Under the pieces are notes generated by a model. It saw nothing but the letters and a program-made list of their open reading frames with translations. It ran no database searches and had not been told where the DNA came from. The translations under genes and the position numbers were made by a program. Shown piece by piece: positions 8,976 through 16,796 of a stretch of DNA of 50,476 bases. Numbering within the stretch: the stretch's first letter is position 1; every line of letters starts with the position of its first letter. Source of the stretch: Gammaproteobacteria bacterium (lineage in GTDB: Bacteria > Pseudomonadota > Gammaproteobacteria > Burkholderiales > Gallionellaceae); contig JAHJNJ010000001.1 in assembly GCA_018820925.1 (NCBI GenBank), forward strand, positions 1 to 50,476, in the 5' to 3' direction.

Positions 8976-9541
8976 CAGGTCTTCGGCAGGGTCACGCCGA
9001 CCTGGCCCTGGTACTTGCCGCCGCGGTCTTTGTACGAGGTTTCGCACACTTCGTCGCTCTCGAAGAACAGCACCTGCGCCACACCTTCGTTGGCGTAGAT
9101 CTTGGCGGGCAACGGCGTGGTATTAGAGAATTCCAGCGTCACATAGCCTTCCCATTCCGGCTCGAACGGGGTCACATTTACAATAATCCCGCAGCGCGCA
9201 TAGGTCGATTTGCCCAGGCAGATGGTCAGCACGTTGCGCGGGATGCGGAAGTATTCGACGGTGCGCGCCAGCGCGAAGGAATTGGGCGGGATCACGCAAT
9301 AGTCAGCTTCCACGTTCACGAACGAATTCGGATCGAAATTCTTGGGATCGACGATGGTGCTGTTGATGTTGGTGAATAGCTTGAATTCGCGCGCACAGCG
9401 GATATCGTAGCCATAGCTGGAGGTGCCGTAAGACACGATCTTCTTGCCGTCCACTTCCTTTATCTGGTTCGGTTCGTACGGCTCGATCATGCCGGTCTGC
9501 TCCGCCATGCGGCGTATCCACTTGTCTGACTTGATGCTCAT
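8975..9541 (-). CDS. dcd: dCTP deaminase
   Basis: A 188-aa protein, the normal Dcd length. It begins [21 protein letters not shown] and carries the trimeric dUTPase-fold motifs [26 protein letters not shown] and [16 protein letters not shown], the last holding the catalytic Glu. The enzyme deaminates dCTP to dUTP, feeding dTMP synthesis. Divergent from metG with a 104-base shared promoter region. A 46-aa ORF is coupled to its stop. Confidence 0.97.
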   Translation of the reverse strand: MSIKSDKWIRRMAEQTGMIEPYEPNQIKEVDGKKIVSYGTSSYGYDIRCAREFKLFTNINSTIVDPKNFDPNSFVNVEADYCVIPPNSFALARTVEYFRIPRNVLTICLGKSTYARCGIIVNVTPFEPEWEGYVTLEFSNTTPLPAKIYANEGVAQVLFFESDEVCETSYKDRGGKYQGQVGVTLPKT

Positions 9542-9645
9542 CTATCGTCCTTATTTCCTGAAGGGTTTGTGCGGGCGCGATTTTACCGAATTCCACGGCT
9601 GTGTGCGGGTTTTGCTACAATCGCGGCCTTGTTCAAGGAATCCGT

Positions 9646-11706
9646 ATGACCCGCAAAATTTTAGTCACTTCCGCCCTGCCCTATGCCAACGGCAGCATCC
9701 ACCTGGGGCACCTCGTCGAATACATCCAGACCGATATCTGGGTGCGCTTCCAGAAAATGCGCGGCAATACCTGCCATTACGTCTGCGCCGACGACACCCA
9801 CGGCACGCCCATCATGCTGCGCGCCGAGAAGGAAGGCATCACCCCGGAACAGTTGATAGACCGCGTGTGGCAGGAGCATTTCGACGATTTCGCCGCCTTC
9901 CATGTCCAGTTCGACAACTACGGCTCGACCAACTCGAACGAGACAAAAGAATCCGCCCAAGGCATCTACCGCACCCTCAAGGCCAACGGCCTGATCGAGG
10001 TGCGCTCCATCGAACAGTATTACGACCCGGTCAAGAACATGTTCCTGCCGGACCGCTTCATCAAGGGCGAATGCCCCAAGTGCCACGCCAAGGACCAGTA
10101 CGGCGACAACTGCGAGGTGTGCGGCGCGGCCTATGCCCCGACCGACCTGATCAATCCGTTCTCCGCCGTGTCCGGCGCCAAACCGGAACTGCGCAACTCC
10201 GACCATTATTTCTTCAAGCTCTCCGCCGATACCTGCCAGGCTTTCCTGCGCCAGTGGACGCGTGGCGGCGCGCTGCAAGCCGAAGCCGCCAACAAGATGC
10301 AGGAATGGCTGGGCGCGGAAGGGGAGAACAAACTCACCGACTGGGACATCTCGCGCGATGCACCCTATTTCGGCTTTGAGATCCCCGATGCGCCGGGCAA
10401 GTATTTCTATGTGTGGCTGGATGCGCCGGTCGGCTACATGGGCAGCTTCAGGCAGCTGTGTGCCAAGAACGGCCTCAGCTTCGACGACTACTGGAAACAG
10501 GGCTCCGATACCGAGCTGTACCACTTCATCGGCAAGGACATCCTCTACTTCCACGCGCTGTTCTGGCCCGCCATGTTGCAGCACGCCGGTTTCCGCACGC
10601 CGACCAAGCTGTTCGCCCACGGCTTCCTCACCGTCAACGGCGAGAAGATGAGCAAGTCGCGCGGCACCTTCATCACCGCGCGCAGTTATGTGGATCACAT
10701 CAAGAACACCGAGTACCTGCGTTATTACTACGCGGCCAAGCTGAACGGCACGATGGAAGACATCGACCTGAATCTTGAGGATTTCGTGGCGAAGGTGAAC
10801 AGTGATTTGATCGGGAAGTACATCAATATTGCAAGCCGGTGTGCGGGGTTCCTCGGCAAGTTCTTTGACGGCAAGCTGGCATTTGCTGATTCAAAGTCGC
10901 TGCTCGACAACGCGAAAGCCAGCGGCCTTGCAGTCGCAGCTTCTTTCGAGTCGCGCGATTATGCGCGTGCGCTGCGCGACATCATGGCTCTCGCTGACGG
11001 CATCAATGGCGTGATTGCTGCTGCTGCGCCGTGGACGCTGGCCAAGGATGAAACCAAACGTACCGAACTGCAAGAAGTCAGTTCTTACGCACTGCACGGC
11101 TTCTATGTACTCTCAATTCTGTTGGGCCCGGTACTGCCAGCACTGACCTCGCGCGTCGCGCGCGAACTGTTCGGCATGGATCGCGATTTCGCATGGTCTG
11201 ATCTCGCCGAGCTACCAACCCATATCAATGCCTACCAACACTTGGCGACCCGCCTCGACCCCAAACTGATCGAAGCGATGGTCGCCGCCAACCAGGAAAG
11301 CCTGAAACCCATGACCGACTCCCATTCCGAGACACGCCACGCCGAACACCAGCAGCATGCCATCGCGCCCCTCGCCGAGACCATCGGCATCGACGATTTC
11401 ATGAAGATCGACCTGCGCGTGGCGCATATCGTGAATGCCGAGCATGTGGAAGGCGCGGAGAAGCTGCTGAAGCTGACGCTGGACATCGGCGAAGCACAAC
11501 CGCGCACGGTGTTCGCGGGCATCAAGTCGGCTTACGATCCGGAAAAACTCAAGGGCCGCATGACGGTGATGGTCGCCAACCTGGCGCCGCGCAAGATGAA
11601 GTTCGGCCTGTCCGAAGGCATGGTGCTGGCGGCTTCGGGCGAGACGCCGGGATTGTTCGTGCTGTCGCCGGATGCAGGCGCGCAGCCGGGCATGCGCATA
11701 AAATAA
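9646..11706 (+). CDS. metG: Methionyl-tRNA synthetase
   Basis: 686 aa from the ATG at 9646, chosen because AAGGA lies 6 bases upstream and [23 protein letters not shown] is the standard N-terminus; an upstream in-frame start at 9601 is unlikely. It has the HIGH-type motif (HLGHL), the zinc knuckle [18 protein letters not shown], the KMSKS loop ([11 protein letters not shown]), the anticodon-binding helical domain, and a C-terminal EMAP/Trbp111-type tRNA-binding domain (about residues 580-686) joined by a low-complexity linker. It charges tRNA-Met for initiation and elongation. The stop lies 2 bases before a REP palindrome. Confidence 0.97.
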   Translation: MTRKILVTSALPYANGSIHLGHLVEYIQTDIWVRFQKMRGNTCHYVCADDTHGTPIMLRAEKEGITPEQLIDRVWQEHFDDFAAFHVQFDNYGSTNSNETKESAQGIYRTLKANGLIEVRSIEQYYDPVKNMFLPDRFIKGECPKCHAKDQYGDNCEVCGAAYAPTDLINPFSAVSGAKPELRNSDHYFFKLSADTCQAFLRQWTRGGALQAEAANKMQEWLGAEGENKLTDWDISRDAPYFGFEIPDAPGKYFYVWLDAPVGYMGSFRQLCAKNGLSFDDYWKQGSDTELYHFIGKDILYFHALFWPAMLQHAGFRTPTKLFAHGFLTVNGEKMSKSRGTFITARSYVDHIKNTEYLRYYYAAKLNGTMEDIDLNLEDFVAKVNSDLIGKYINIASRCAGFLGKFFDGKLAFADSKSLLDNAKASGLAVAASFESRDYARALRDIMALADGINGVIAAAAPWTLAKDETKRTELQEVSSYALHGFYVLSILLGPVLPALTSRVARELFGMDRDFAWSDLAELPTHINAYQHLATRLDPKLIEAMVAANQESLKPMTDSHSETRHAEHQQHAIAPLAETIGIDDFMKIDLRVAHIVNAEHVEGAEKLLKLTLDIGEAQPRTVFAGIKSAYDPEKLKGRMTVMVANLAPRKMKFGLSEGMVLAASGETPGLFVLSPDAGAQPGMRIK

Positions 11707-11708
11707 AT

Positions 11709-11825
11709 GTAGGGTGGGCACGTTTTTCGTGCCCACGCTGTTCATCGTTATTTATGTTTCGGCGTTGCGCGAATGGAAAATCCATTCTGACCGCCGCGTG
11801 GGCACCAAAAACGTGCCCACCCTAC
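11709..11825. repeat. Inverted REP pair (GTAGGGTGGGCAC family) between metG and sthA
   Basis: A forward REP at 11709-11739 (GTAGGGTGGGCAC, short loop, GTGCCCACGC) and an inverted REP at 11796-11825 (GCGTGGGCACC, loop, GTGCCCACCCTAC) face each other across about 56 bases, the arrangement of a bacterial interspersed mosaic element. Each half folds into its own hairpin. The spacer also contains a small palindrome (GAATGGAAAATCCATTC). Confidence 0.9.
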
Positions 11826-11851
11826 CACCCCTCACCCACCGGAGCACGACC

Positions 11852-13240
11852 ATGGACTACGACATCCTCATCATCGGTTCCGGCCCCGCCGGACAACATG
11901 CCGCGTGGCAGGCCGCACGCATGGGCAAGCGCGTCGCGATCATCGAGCGCAAGCCGAAGATCGGCGGCGCGGGCTTGCAGACCGGCACCATCCCCAGCAA
12001 GGCGATGCGCGAGGTGGCTTACCAGCTTTCGCGTTCCGGCGGCATGCGTCAGGCATTTTCGCCCGACCAGCGCATCCGTTACGGCCTGCTGGCCGATGCG
12101 GTGCGGCGCAAGGAAGGCGTGATCGCGCAGCAGGAGTCGGTCATTCTGCAGCGCAGCCTGCGCCACGGCGTGGCGCTGATCCCGGGCGAGGCTTCGTTCG
12201 TCGACGCGCACACCCTGCAGGTCGTCAACGCGGACGGCAAGACGCGCAACATCTCGGCCGAGGTGATCATTCTCGCCAGCGGCTCGCGCCCGCGTCGCCC
12301 GGCCAACATCCCCTTCGACAAGAAGACGGTGCTGGATTCCACCTCCATCCTCAACCTGCGCCAAATGCCCAACAGCATGCTGGTGGTGGGCGGCGGCGTG
12401 ATCGCGTGCGAATTCGTCTCCATCTTCGCCGCGCTCGGCACGCAGGTGTGCGTGGTGGACAGCCACGCGCAACTGCTGGAATACCTGAGCGAAGACGTGG
12501 TGGACGTGCTGTGCGACAGCTTCTGCGGCATGGGCGTCACCTTCCACATGCAGGAGCGCGTCAAGGAGATCCGCCGCGAAGACACCGGCAGCGTCACCGT
12601 GCTGGAAAGCGGCAAGGAGATACGCACCGACATCGTGCTGTTCGCGCAGGGACGCGAGCCGAACAGCGAGGGCCTGAAAGTTGAAAACGCGGGCATCGCG
12701 ATGGACGGCAACTGGATCACGGTGGACCAGCATTTCCAGACCAGCGTGCCGCACATCTTCGCCGTGGGCGACCTGATCGGCCGCCCCGCGCTCGCCTCCA
12801 CCGGCATGGAGCAAGGCCGCGCGGCGGTGCTGTACGCCTTCGGCGGCGGCAAGCAGGAGATGGCGGAGAACCTGCCGATGGCGGTCTACACCATCCCGGA
12901 AATTTCCTACGTCGGCAAAACCGAAAAGGAAGTGCAGAAAGAAAACATCCCCTACATCATCGGCCGCGCCTATTTCAAACACAGCGCACGCGGCCAGATC
13001 ATCGGCGACGCACAGGGCATGCTGAAACTGATCGTGGATACGCGCAACGAAAAACTGCTCGGCGTGCACATCGTCGGCGAGCAAGCCAGCGAACTCGTGC
13101 ACATCGGGCAACTGGTGATGAACCTGAACGGCACGGTGCGCGACCTGGTCAGCAACGTGTTCAACTATCCGACGCTGGCCGAGTGTTACAAGCTGGCGGC
13201 GGTGGATTGCACGCACCAGTTGGATCAGAAAAAAATGTAG
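11852..13240 (+). CDS. sthA: Soluble pyridine nucleotide transhydrogenase (Si-specific)
   Basis: 462 aa from the ATG at 11852 with GGAG 8 bases upstream; a longer in-frame start at 11714 would lie inside the REP pair and is rejected. It has an N-terminal FAD Rossmann fold (IIGSGPAGQHAAWQAAR), a second dinucleotide fold (LVVGGGVIACEFVSIFAALG) for NAD(P)H, FAVGDLIG, and the dimerisation domain ending in NYPTLAECYKLAAVD. The site where related disulfide reductases hold their redox cysteines reads GGAGLQTGTIPSKAMRE, with no Cys, as expected for a transhydrogenase rather than a lipoamide dehydrogenase. It balances NADPH and NADH. Its TAG stop lies inside the start of a REP (ATGTAGGGTGGGC). Confidence 0.88.
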   Translation: MDYDILIIGSGPAGQHAAWQAARMGKRVAIIERKPKIGGAGLQTGTIPSKAMREVAYQLSRSGGMRQAFSPDQRIRYGLLADAVRRKEGVIAQQESVILQRSLRHGVALIPGEASFVDAHTLQVVNADGKTRNISAEVIILASGSRPRRPANIPFDKKTVLDSTSILNLRQMPNSMLVVGGGVIACEFVSIFAALGTQVCVVDSHAQLLEYLSEDVVDVLCDSFCGMGVTFHMQERVKEIRREDTGSVTVLESGKEIRTDIVLFAQGREPNSEGLKVENAGIAMDGNWITVDQHFQTSVPHIFAVGDLIGRPALASTGMEQGRAAVLYAFGGGKQEMAENLPMAVYTIPEISYVGKTEKEVQKENIPYIIGRAYFKHSARGQIIGDAQGMLKLIVDTRNEKLLGVHIVGEQASELVHIGQLVMNLNGTVRDLVSNVFNYPTLAECYKLAAVDCTHQLDQKKM

Positions 13241-13323
13241 GGTGGGCACGGTGTTTGTGCCCACGCGGTTCGATATGATTTATTTCGGCTACAGCGTGGG
13301 CACAAGAAACGTGCCCACCCTAC
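13237..13323. repeat. Inverted REP pair overlapping the sthA stop
   Basis: A forward REP at 13237-13268 begins with the GTAG that contains the sthA stop codon. An inverted REP lies at 13294-13323 and ends in CCCTAC. Same family as the pair before sthA, so sthA is bracketed by two mosaic elements. Confidence 0.88.
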
Positions 13324-13326
13324 CTG

Positions 13327-13456
13327 ACTGGTGATGAACCTGAACGGCACGGTGCGCGACCTGGTCAGCAACGTGTTCAACTATCCGACACTGGCAGTGT
13401 GCTACAAACTCGCCGCGGTGGATTGCACGCACCAGCAGGAACAACGAAAAATGTAG
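13327..13456 (+). pseudogene. Diverged duplicate of the last 130 bases of sthA
   Basis: This stretch aligns without gaps to 13111-13240, the end of sthA including the TAG. The first 63 bases are identical; the remaining 67 hold 13 differences. Seven of the altered codons are silent (ACG/ACA, GCC/GCA, TGT/TGC, AAG/AAA, CTG/CTC, GCG/GCC, CAG/CAA), and the frame would read ...NYPTLAVCYKLAAVDCTHQQEQRKM*. So it is the tail of a functional sthA allele from a relative or a former paralogue, not a recent random duplication. It has no start and is dead. It lies between two REPs, upstream of the RAYT. Confidence 0.88.
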
Positions 13457-13485
13457 GGTGGGCACGGTGTTTGTGCCCACGCGGT
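13452..13485 (+). repeat. REP left of the RAYT gene
   Basis: GTAGGGTGGGCAC, loop GGTGTTT, GTGCCCACGCGGT. From the TAG on, this REP is identical over 29 bases to the one at the end of true sthA, so the duplicated unit is sthA tail plus REP. It lies just beyond the 3' end of the transposase gene. Confidence 0.9.
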
Positions 13486-13489
13486 CGCC

Positions 13490-14029
13490 TCAATCATAAC
13501 CCATCACCTCACCATCCAACGCACCAGCCCAATCACTTGCGTACACCCCATCCCGCACATAACGATGAAATGTCGAATACGGCCAATCACCCGCTTGTTG
13601 AACATGCCCGTGTTTAACCGGATTGAAATGAATGTAATCGACATGGCGGGCGAAATCTTCTTCGTCGCGTATTTGATGTTCCCAGAATCGGCGTTGCCAG
13701 ATGGTCGATTCACGATGCTTTATTCTTGATGCAGTCATCAAGCCTTCACGGCGATACTCATTGCCACATGCCAGCGAAACTGCCCGTTTGATTTTCATCC
13801 ATCGCGTGGAAAAATCGGCGTCACCTTCGGGCAAGGTCCATACGCAATGCAGATGGTCGGGCAGCAAGACCCAAGCGTCAATTTTGAAGGGACGCGATGC
13901 GTGCTCCGCTTCAATCGCAGCGCGCAGCGACTTACGAATAATCTCGTCACATAGGATAGGCTGCCGCTGGTAGGCGACCACCGTGAAGAAATAGGTAGAG
14001 CCGGTTCTTGCCCGGCGATAGCGTGACAT
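13490..14029 (-). CDS. REP-associated tyrosine transposase (RAYT, Y1 family)
   Basis: A 179-aa Y1 transposase related to IS200/TnpA. The HUH metal site is His59-Leu-His61 in LLPDHLHCVWTLP. The nucleophilic tyrosine is Tyr132 in HVDYIHFNPVKHG, preceded by the family signature WQRRFWEHQIRDEEDF. RAYTs nick single-stranded DNA at GTAG/GGAG-headed REP hairpins and are thought to spread them. Here the gene is flanked by an inverted pair of the same REP (13452-13485 and 14055-14086), the classic arrangement. The reading frame is complete with all catalytic residues, so the enzyme may be active. Confidence 0.93.
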   Translation of the reverse strand: MSRYRRARTGSTYFFTVVAYQRQPILCDEIIRKSLRAAIEAEHASRPFKIDAWVLLPDHLHCVWTLPEGDADFSTRWMKIKRAVSLACGNEYRREGLMTASRIKHRESTIWQRRFWEHQIRDEEDFARHVDYIHFNPVKHGHVQQAGDWPYSTFHRYVRDGVYASDWAGALDGEVMGYD

Positions 14030-14054
14030 GGCTGGATGCTCAAAAATGTCGCAA

Positions 14055-14086
14055 CCGCGTGGGCACGAGGAACGTGCCCACCCTAC
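14055..14086 (-). repeat. REP right of the RAYT gene (inverted)
   Basis: ACCGCGTGGGCACGAGGAACGTGCCCACCCTAC, read on the plus strand in two halves around a short loop, mirrors the REP at 13452-13485. The pair brackets the transposase and its 25-base upstream region. Confidence 0.9.
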
Positions 14087-14102
14087 ATATCGAATTCAGC
14101 TT

Positions 14103-14501
14103 CTATTTCTTGAGCAAATCGCGTATCTCGGCCAACAGCACTTCCTGGTTGGATGGCGCTTCCGGTGCTGCCGGCGCTTCCTCCGCCTTCTTCTTCAGCG
14201 AATTGATCAGCCTCACCGCCATGAAGATCACGAAGGCGATGATCACGAAATCGATCACGGTCTGGGTGAACTTGCCATAGGCCACCACCACCGCAGGCGC
14301 CCCCTCAGCCGCCTCCTTCACCGTGAAAGCCAGGTCGGAGAAATTCACCCCGCCCAGCAACACCCCGATCGGCGGCATCACCACATCGCTGACGAGCGAC
14401 GACACGATCTTGCCGAACGCCGTGCCCACAATCACGCCGACGGCCATATCGATCACGTTGCCCCTTACTGCAAATTCCTTGAACTCCTGGATAATGCTCA
14501 T
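14103..14501 (-). CDS. mscL: Large-conductance mechanosensitive channel
   Basis: 132 aa from the ATG at 14501 (AGGAAAA upstream); an upstream in-frame start at 14552 would read through a REP and is rejected. [33 protein letters not shown] is the conserved N-terminal helix and first pore helix. The second helix is [18 protein letters not shown]. The C-terminal bundle ends [11 protein letters not shown]. It opens under membrane tension to release osmolytes. The linker [11 protein letters not shown] is typical of the family. Confidence 0.97.
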   Translation of the reverse strand: MSIIQEFKEFAVRGNVIDMAVGVIVGTAFGKIVSSLVSDVVMPPIGVLLGGVNFSDLAFTVKEAAEGAPAVVVAYGKFTQTVIDFVIIAFVIFMAVRLINSLKKKAEEAPAAPEAPSNQEVLLAEIRDLLKK

Positions 14502-14540
14502 GGCTATTTTCCTTTCTGTTAATGAAATTTGTTTCGGAAA

Positions 14541-14572
14541 CCGCGTGGGCACCAGGAACGTGCCAACCCTGC
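14541..14572 (-). repeat. Degenerate single REP between hyfI and mscL
   Basis: CCGCGTGGGCACCAGGAACGTGCCAACCCTGC has the inverted REP pattern with two changes (CCAAC for CCCAC, CTGC for CTAC). It has no partner nearby, so it is probably an old copy. It lies directly after the hyfI stop, where it could protect the 3' end of the operon transcript. Confidence 0.75.
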
Positions 14573-14573
14573 A

Positions 14574-15086
14574 TTATTTCTTTGCGCTGATGGCGGTGAG
14601 GATGCCTTGCAGGATAGCAACTGGCGTGGGCGGACAACCGCTCACCACCACATCCACCGGAATAACGTTGGCGACTTTGCCGCAGCTGGCATAGCTCTCG
14701 CCGAAGATGCCGCCGTCGCAGGCGCAATCGCCGATGGCGACCACCAGCTTGGGTTCGGGCGTGGCGTCGTAGGTGCGCTTGAGTGCGACCTCCATGTGGC
14801 GCGACACCGGGCCGGTGACCAGCAGCAAGTCGGCATGGCGCGGACTGGCGACGAATTTGATGCCCAAGCCCTCGATGTTGTAATAGGCGTTGTTGACGGC
14901 GTGTATCTCCAGCTCGCAACCGTTGCACGAACCGGCATCGACCTGACGGATGGCGAGCGCGCCGCCGAACACGTCGAGTATCTCCTGTTGCAGGCGTTGT
15001 TCGAGCAGGCGCATGGATTCGTCCGCCTGCGGCGGGGTTTCGGTCTTGATGCCCGTCTTGTATATTTGTTTGAGTATCTGGTACAT
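14574..15086 (-). CDS. hyfI: Ehr/hydrogenase-4-like small subunit (NuoB-type)
   Basis: A 170-aa NuoB/HyfI homologue. Four cysteines able to hold the proximal [4Fe-4S] cluster are present: Cys54 and Cys57 in GSCNGCELE, Cys121 in IGDCACDGG, and Cys151 in SGCPPTP. This subunit pairs with the large subunit HyfG and would pass electrons to or from a site at their interface. Its start shares a base with the hyfG stop (TGATG). It is the last gene of the six-gene operon. Because HyfG lacks nickel ligands, the complex cannot be a [NiFe] hydrogenase, yet the cluster site here is intact. Confidence 0.88.
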   Translation of the reverse strand: MYQILKQIYKTGIKTETPPQADESMRLLEQRLQQEILDVFGGALAIRQVDAGSCNGCELEIHAVNNAYYNIEGLGIKFVASPRHADLLLVTGPVSRHMEVALKRTYDATPEPKLVVAIGDCACDGGIFGESYASCGKVANVIPVDVVVSGCPPTPVAILQGILTAISAKK

Positions 15087-16630
15087 CAGAGATCCTGCCC
15101 CGAATAGCTGAGATTGAACGACTTATTGATCAGCGGGAAATCCGGCACGATGTCGTTGACGACGGCGTGTTCCAGCACCGGCCAGTTCTGCCAGGACGGA
15201 TCATGCGGATGCACGCGTGTGAGGTTGCCCTGCGCATCGGTGTGGATCGCCACCAATACTTCGCCGCGCCAGCCTTCCACCATGCCGATGCCGAAACCGT
15301 TCGGCGGCAGTTTCTCGATCAGCGCCGGCGCTGCGTCCTCATGCACCAGATTGGCCAGAATATCGCGCTGCAGGCGCAACGATTCGAACAGTTCGCCGAA
15401 ACGCACAATGGCACGCGCCGCCACATCGCCGTTGCGATAAGTCGCCATTTGCACATCCAGCTTGTCGTAGGGCGCGCAGGCAAACTGCACGCGCGCATCC
15501 CAGGCCTGGGCGCTGGCGCGTCCGGCCAGCCCGCACAGGCCGAGCTGCGCGGCCAGCTTCGGCTCGACCGTTCCGGTAATGATGAAACGGTCCTGCAACC
15601 CGGCGTGTTCATCGTAGATGCCGCGCAGGATGCGCACCTGCTTTTCCAGCATGTCACATTCCTGCTCGATGATATGCTTGCCGTCGACATTGAGGCTTGC
15701 CGTAACGCCGCCCGGAACGATCTTGTCCATCAGGTAGCGATGACCGAACAGTGTGGCGTTGTTGCGCAGTACCTGTTCCTTGAGTATCCAGAATTGGGCG
15801 AAGCCGAACGCCAGCGCCACGTCGTTGCCCAGATAGCCGAGATCGCCCAGATGGTTGGCGACACGCTCGCGCTCCAGCAGCAGCGCGCGCATCCACAACG
15901 CGCGGCTGGGCGGGGTGACTTTCGCAACACTCTCTGCCGCCATCGCATACGCCCAGGCATAGGCCACGGTACTGTCGCCGCTTACCCGTCCGGCCAGCTT
16001 CGCACCCTGCTGCACAGTCATGCTCTCGAAACGTTTTTCGATACCCTTGTGCACATAGCCCAGGTGTTCTTCCAGACGCAGCACGCGCTCGCCGATGATG
16101 GAGAAACGGAAGTGGCCCGGCTCGATGATGCCCGCATGCACCGGGCCGACCGGAACCTCATGCACGCCCTGCCCTTCCACCTGCACGAAGGGATAGTCTT
16201 CCGGTTCATGCGCGAGACTGGCCGCCGCATCGAAGTCCTTGCGCAAGGGGAAGCTGCCGCTGTGCCAGGCACCGTGGCGCAACCATTTGCGGTGGTCGTG
16301 GCCTTCCTGCGCATAGATGCCGAGCAGGTCGTACGCCGCGCGCTGCATGCGGTTGGCCGCCGGAAATATCCGGCTGAGGTCGGGATACACCGGCTGCTCT
16401 GCGGATAACAGTGCGTTCAAACATACCATTCCGGTTTCGTTGATCAACACAACATGCAGCATGAATCCGCGCGGTCTGGCATCGCTGCCCCACAGCGCGA
16501 CCAGCCGACCGCCACCGTCGCGCACCTGTTGGCAGATTTCATGCAGGTCGGCCGGCGCGATCTCGCCCGTCCACGCGGGAAGCGCGTCGGTCAGTCGGGT
16601 CAGTTTCAGATTGGGATGTTTGATCGGCAT
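15086..16630 (-). CDS. hyfG: Ehr large subunit, NuoC-NuoD fusion without NiFe ligands
   Basis: 514 aa from the ATG at 16630 (MPIKHPNLKL); the frame runs open further upstream but through a repeat. Residues 1 to about 150 are NuoC-like and about 160-514 NuoD/hydrogenase-large-subunit-like (VGPVHAGIIEPGHFRFSI, LGYVHKGIEKR). The first nickel motif, RxCGxC in hydrogenases, reads RVSGDS (215-220). The second, DPCxxC near the C-terminus, is replaced by DFPLINKSFNLSYSGQ. Both CxxC pairs are gone, so no [NiFe] centre can form. This is the mark of energy-converting-hydrogenase-related (Ehr) complexes. What it oxidises or reduces is unknown. Confidence 0.88.
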   Translation of the reverse strand: MPIKHPNLKLTRLTDALPAWTGEIAPADLHEICQQVRDGGGRLVALWGSDARPRGFMLHVVLINETGMVCLNALLSAEQPVYPDLSRIFPAANRMQRAAYDLLGIYAQEGHDHRKWLRHGAWHSGSFPLRKDFDAAASLAHEPEDYPFVQVEGQGVHEVPVGPVHAGIIEPGHFRFSIIGERVLRLEEHLGYVHKGIEKRFESMTVQQGAKLAGRVSGDSTVAYAWAYAMAAESVAKVTPPSRALWMRALLLERERVANHLGDLGYLGNDVALAFGFAQFWILKEQVLRNNATLFGHRYLMDKIVPGGVTASLNVDGKHIIEQECDMLEKQVRILRGIYDEHAGLQDRFIITGTVEPKLAAQLGLCGLAGRASAQAWDARVQFACAPYDKLDVQMATYRNGDVAARAIVRFGELFESLRLQRDILANLVHEDAAPALIEKLPPNGFGIGMVEGWRGEVLVAIHTDAQGNLTRVHPHDPSWQNWPVLEHAVVNDIVPDFPLINKSFNLSYSGQDL

Positions 16631-16645
16631 ATTAGTTATCTTAAC

Positions 16646-16788
16646 AGCAGTAACTAGCCACGGATAAACACGGATAAACACGGATGTGTGAAGCAACCAT
16701 TGTGCAATCTTCCATCGAACTAAACATACCGTATGCAAAAATCGTTTGTCGAGTATCCGAGTTCATCTGTGTTCATCCGTGGCTGTTT
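16646..16788. repeat. CACGGATA-type inverted repeat inside the hyf/ehr operon
   Basis: The 166 bases between hyfF and hyfG hold GCCACGGATAAACACGGATAAACACGGAT on one side and, inverted, CATCTGTGTTCATCCGTGGC near the other end. The arms could pair to a long imperfect hairpin. This is the only sizeable gap in an operon whose other genes touch or overlap, so it looks like a later insertion. Confidence 0.75.
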
Positions 16789-16796
16789 TTCAAGTG

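Noticed and set aside
11714-11851. Longer N-terminus for SthA
   Set aside because: It would translate the REP pair; the ATG at 11852 has a ribosome site and gives the normal family start.
13237-14086. CRISPR array
   Set aside because: The repeats are palindromic REPs in inverted pairs with variable spacing, not direct repeats with even spacers, and no cas gene is present.
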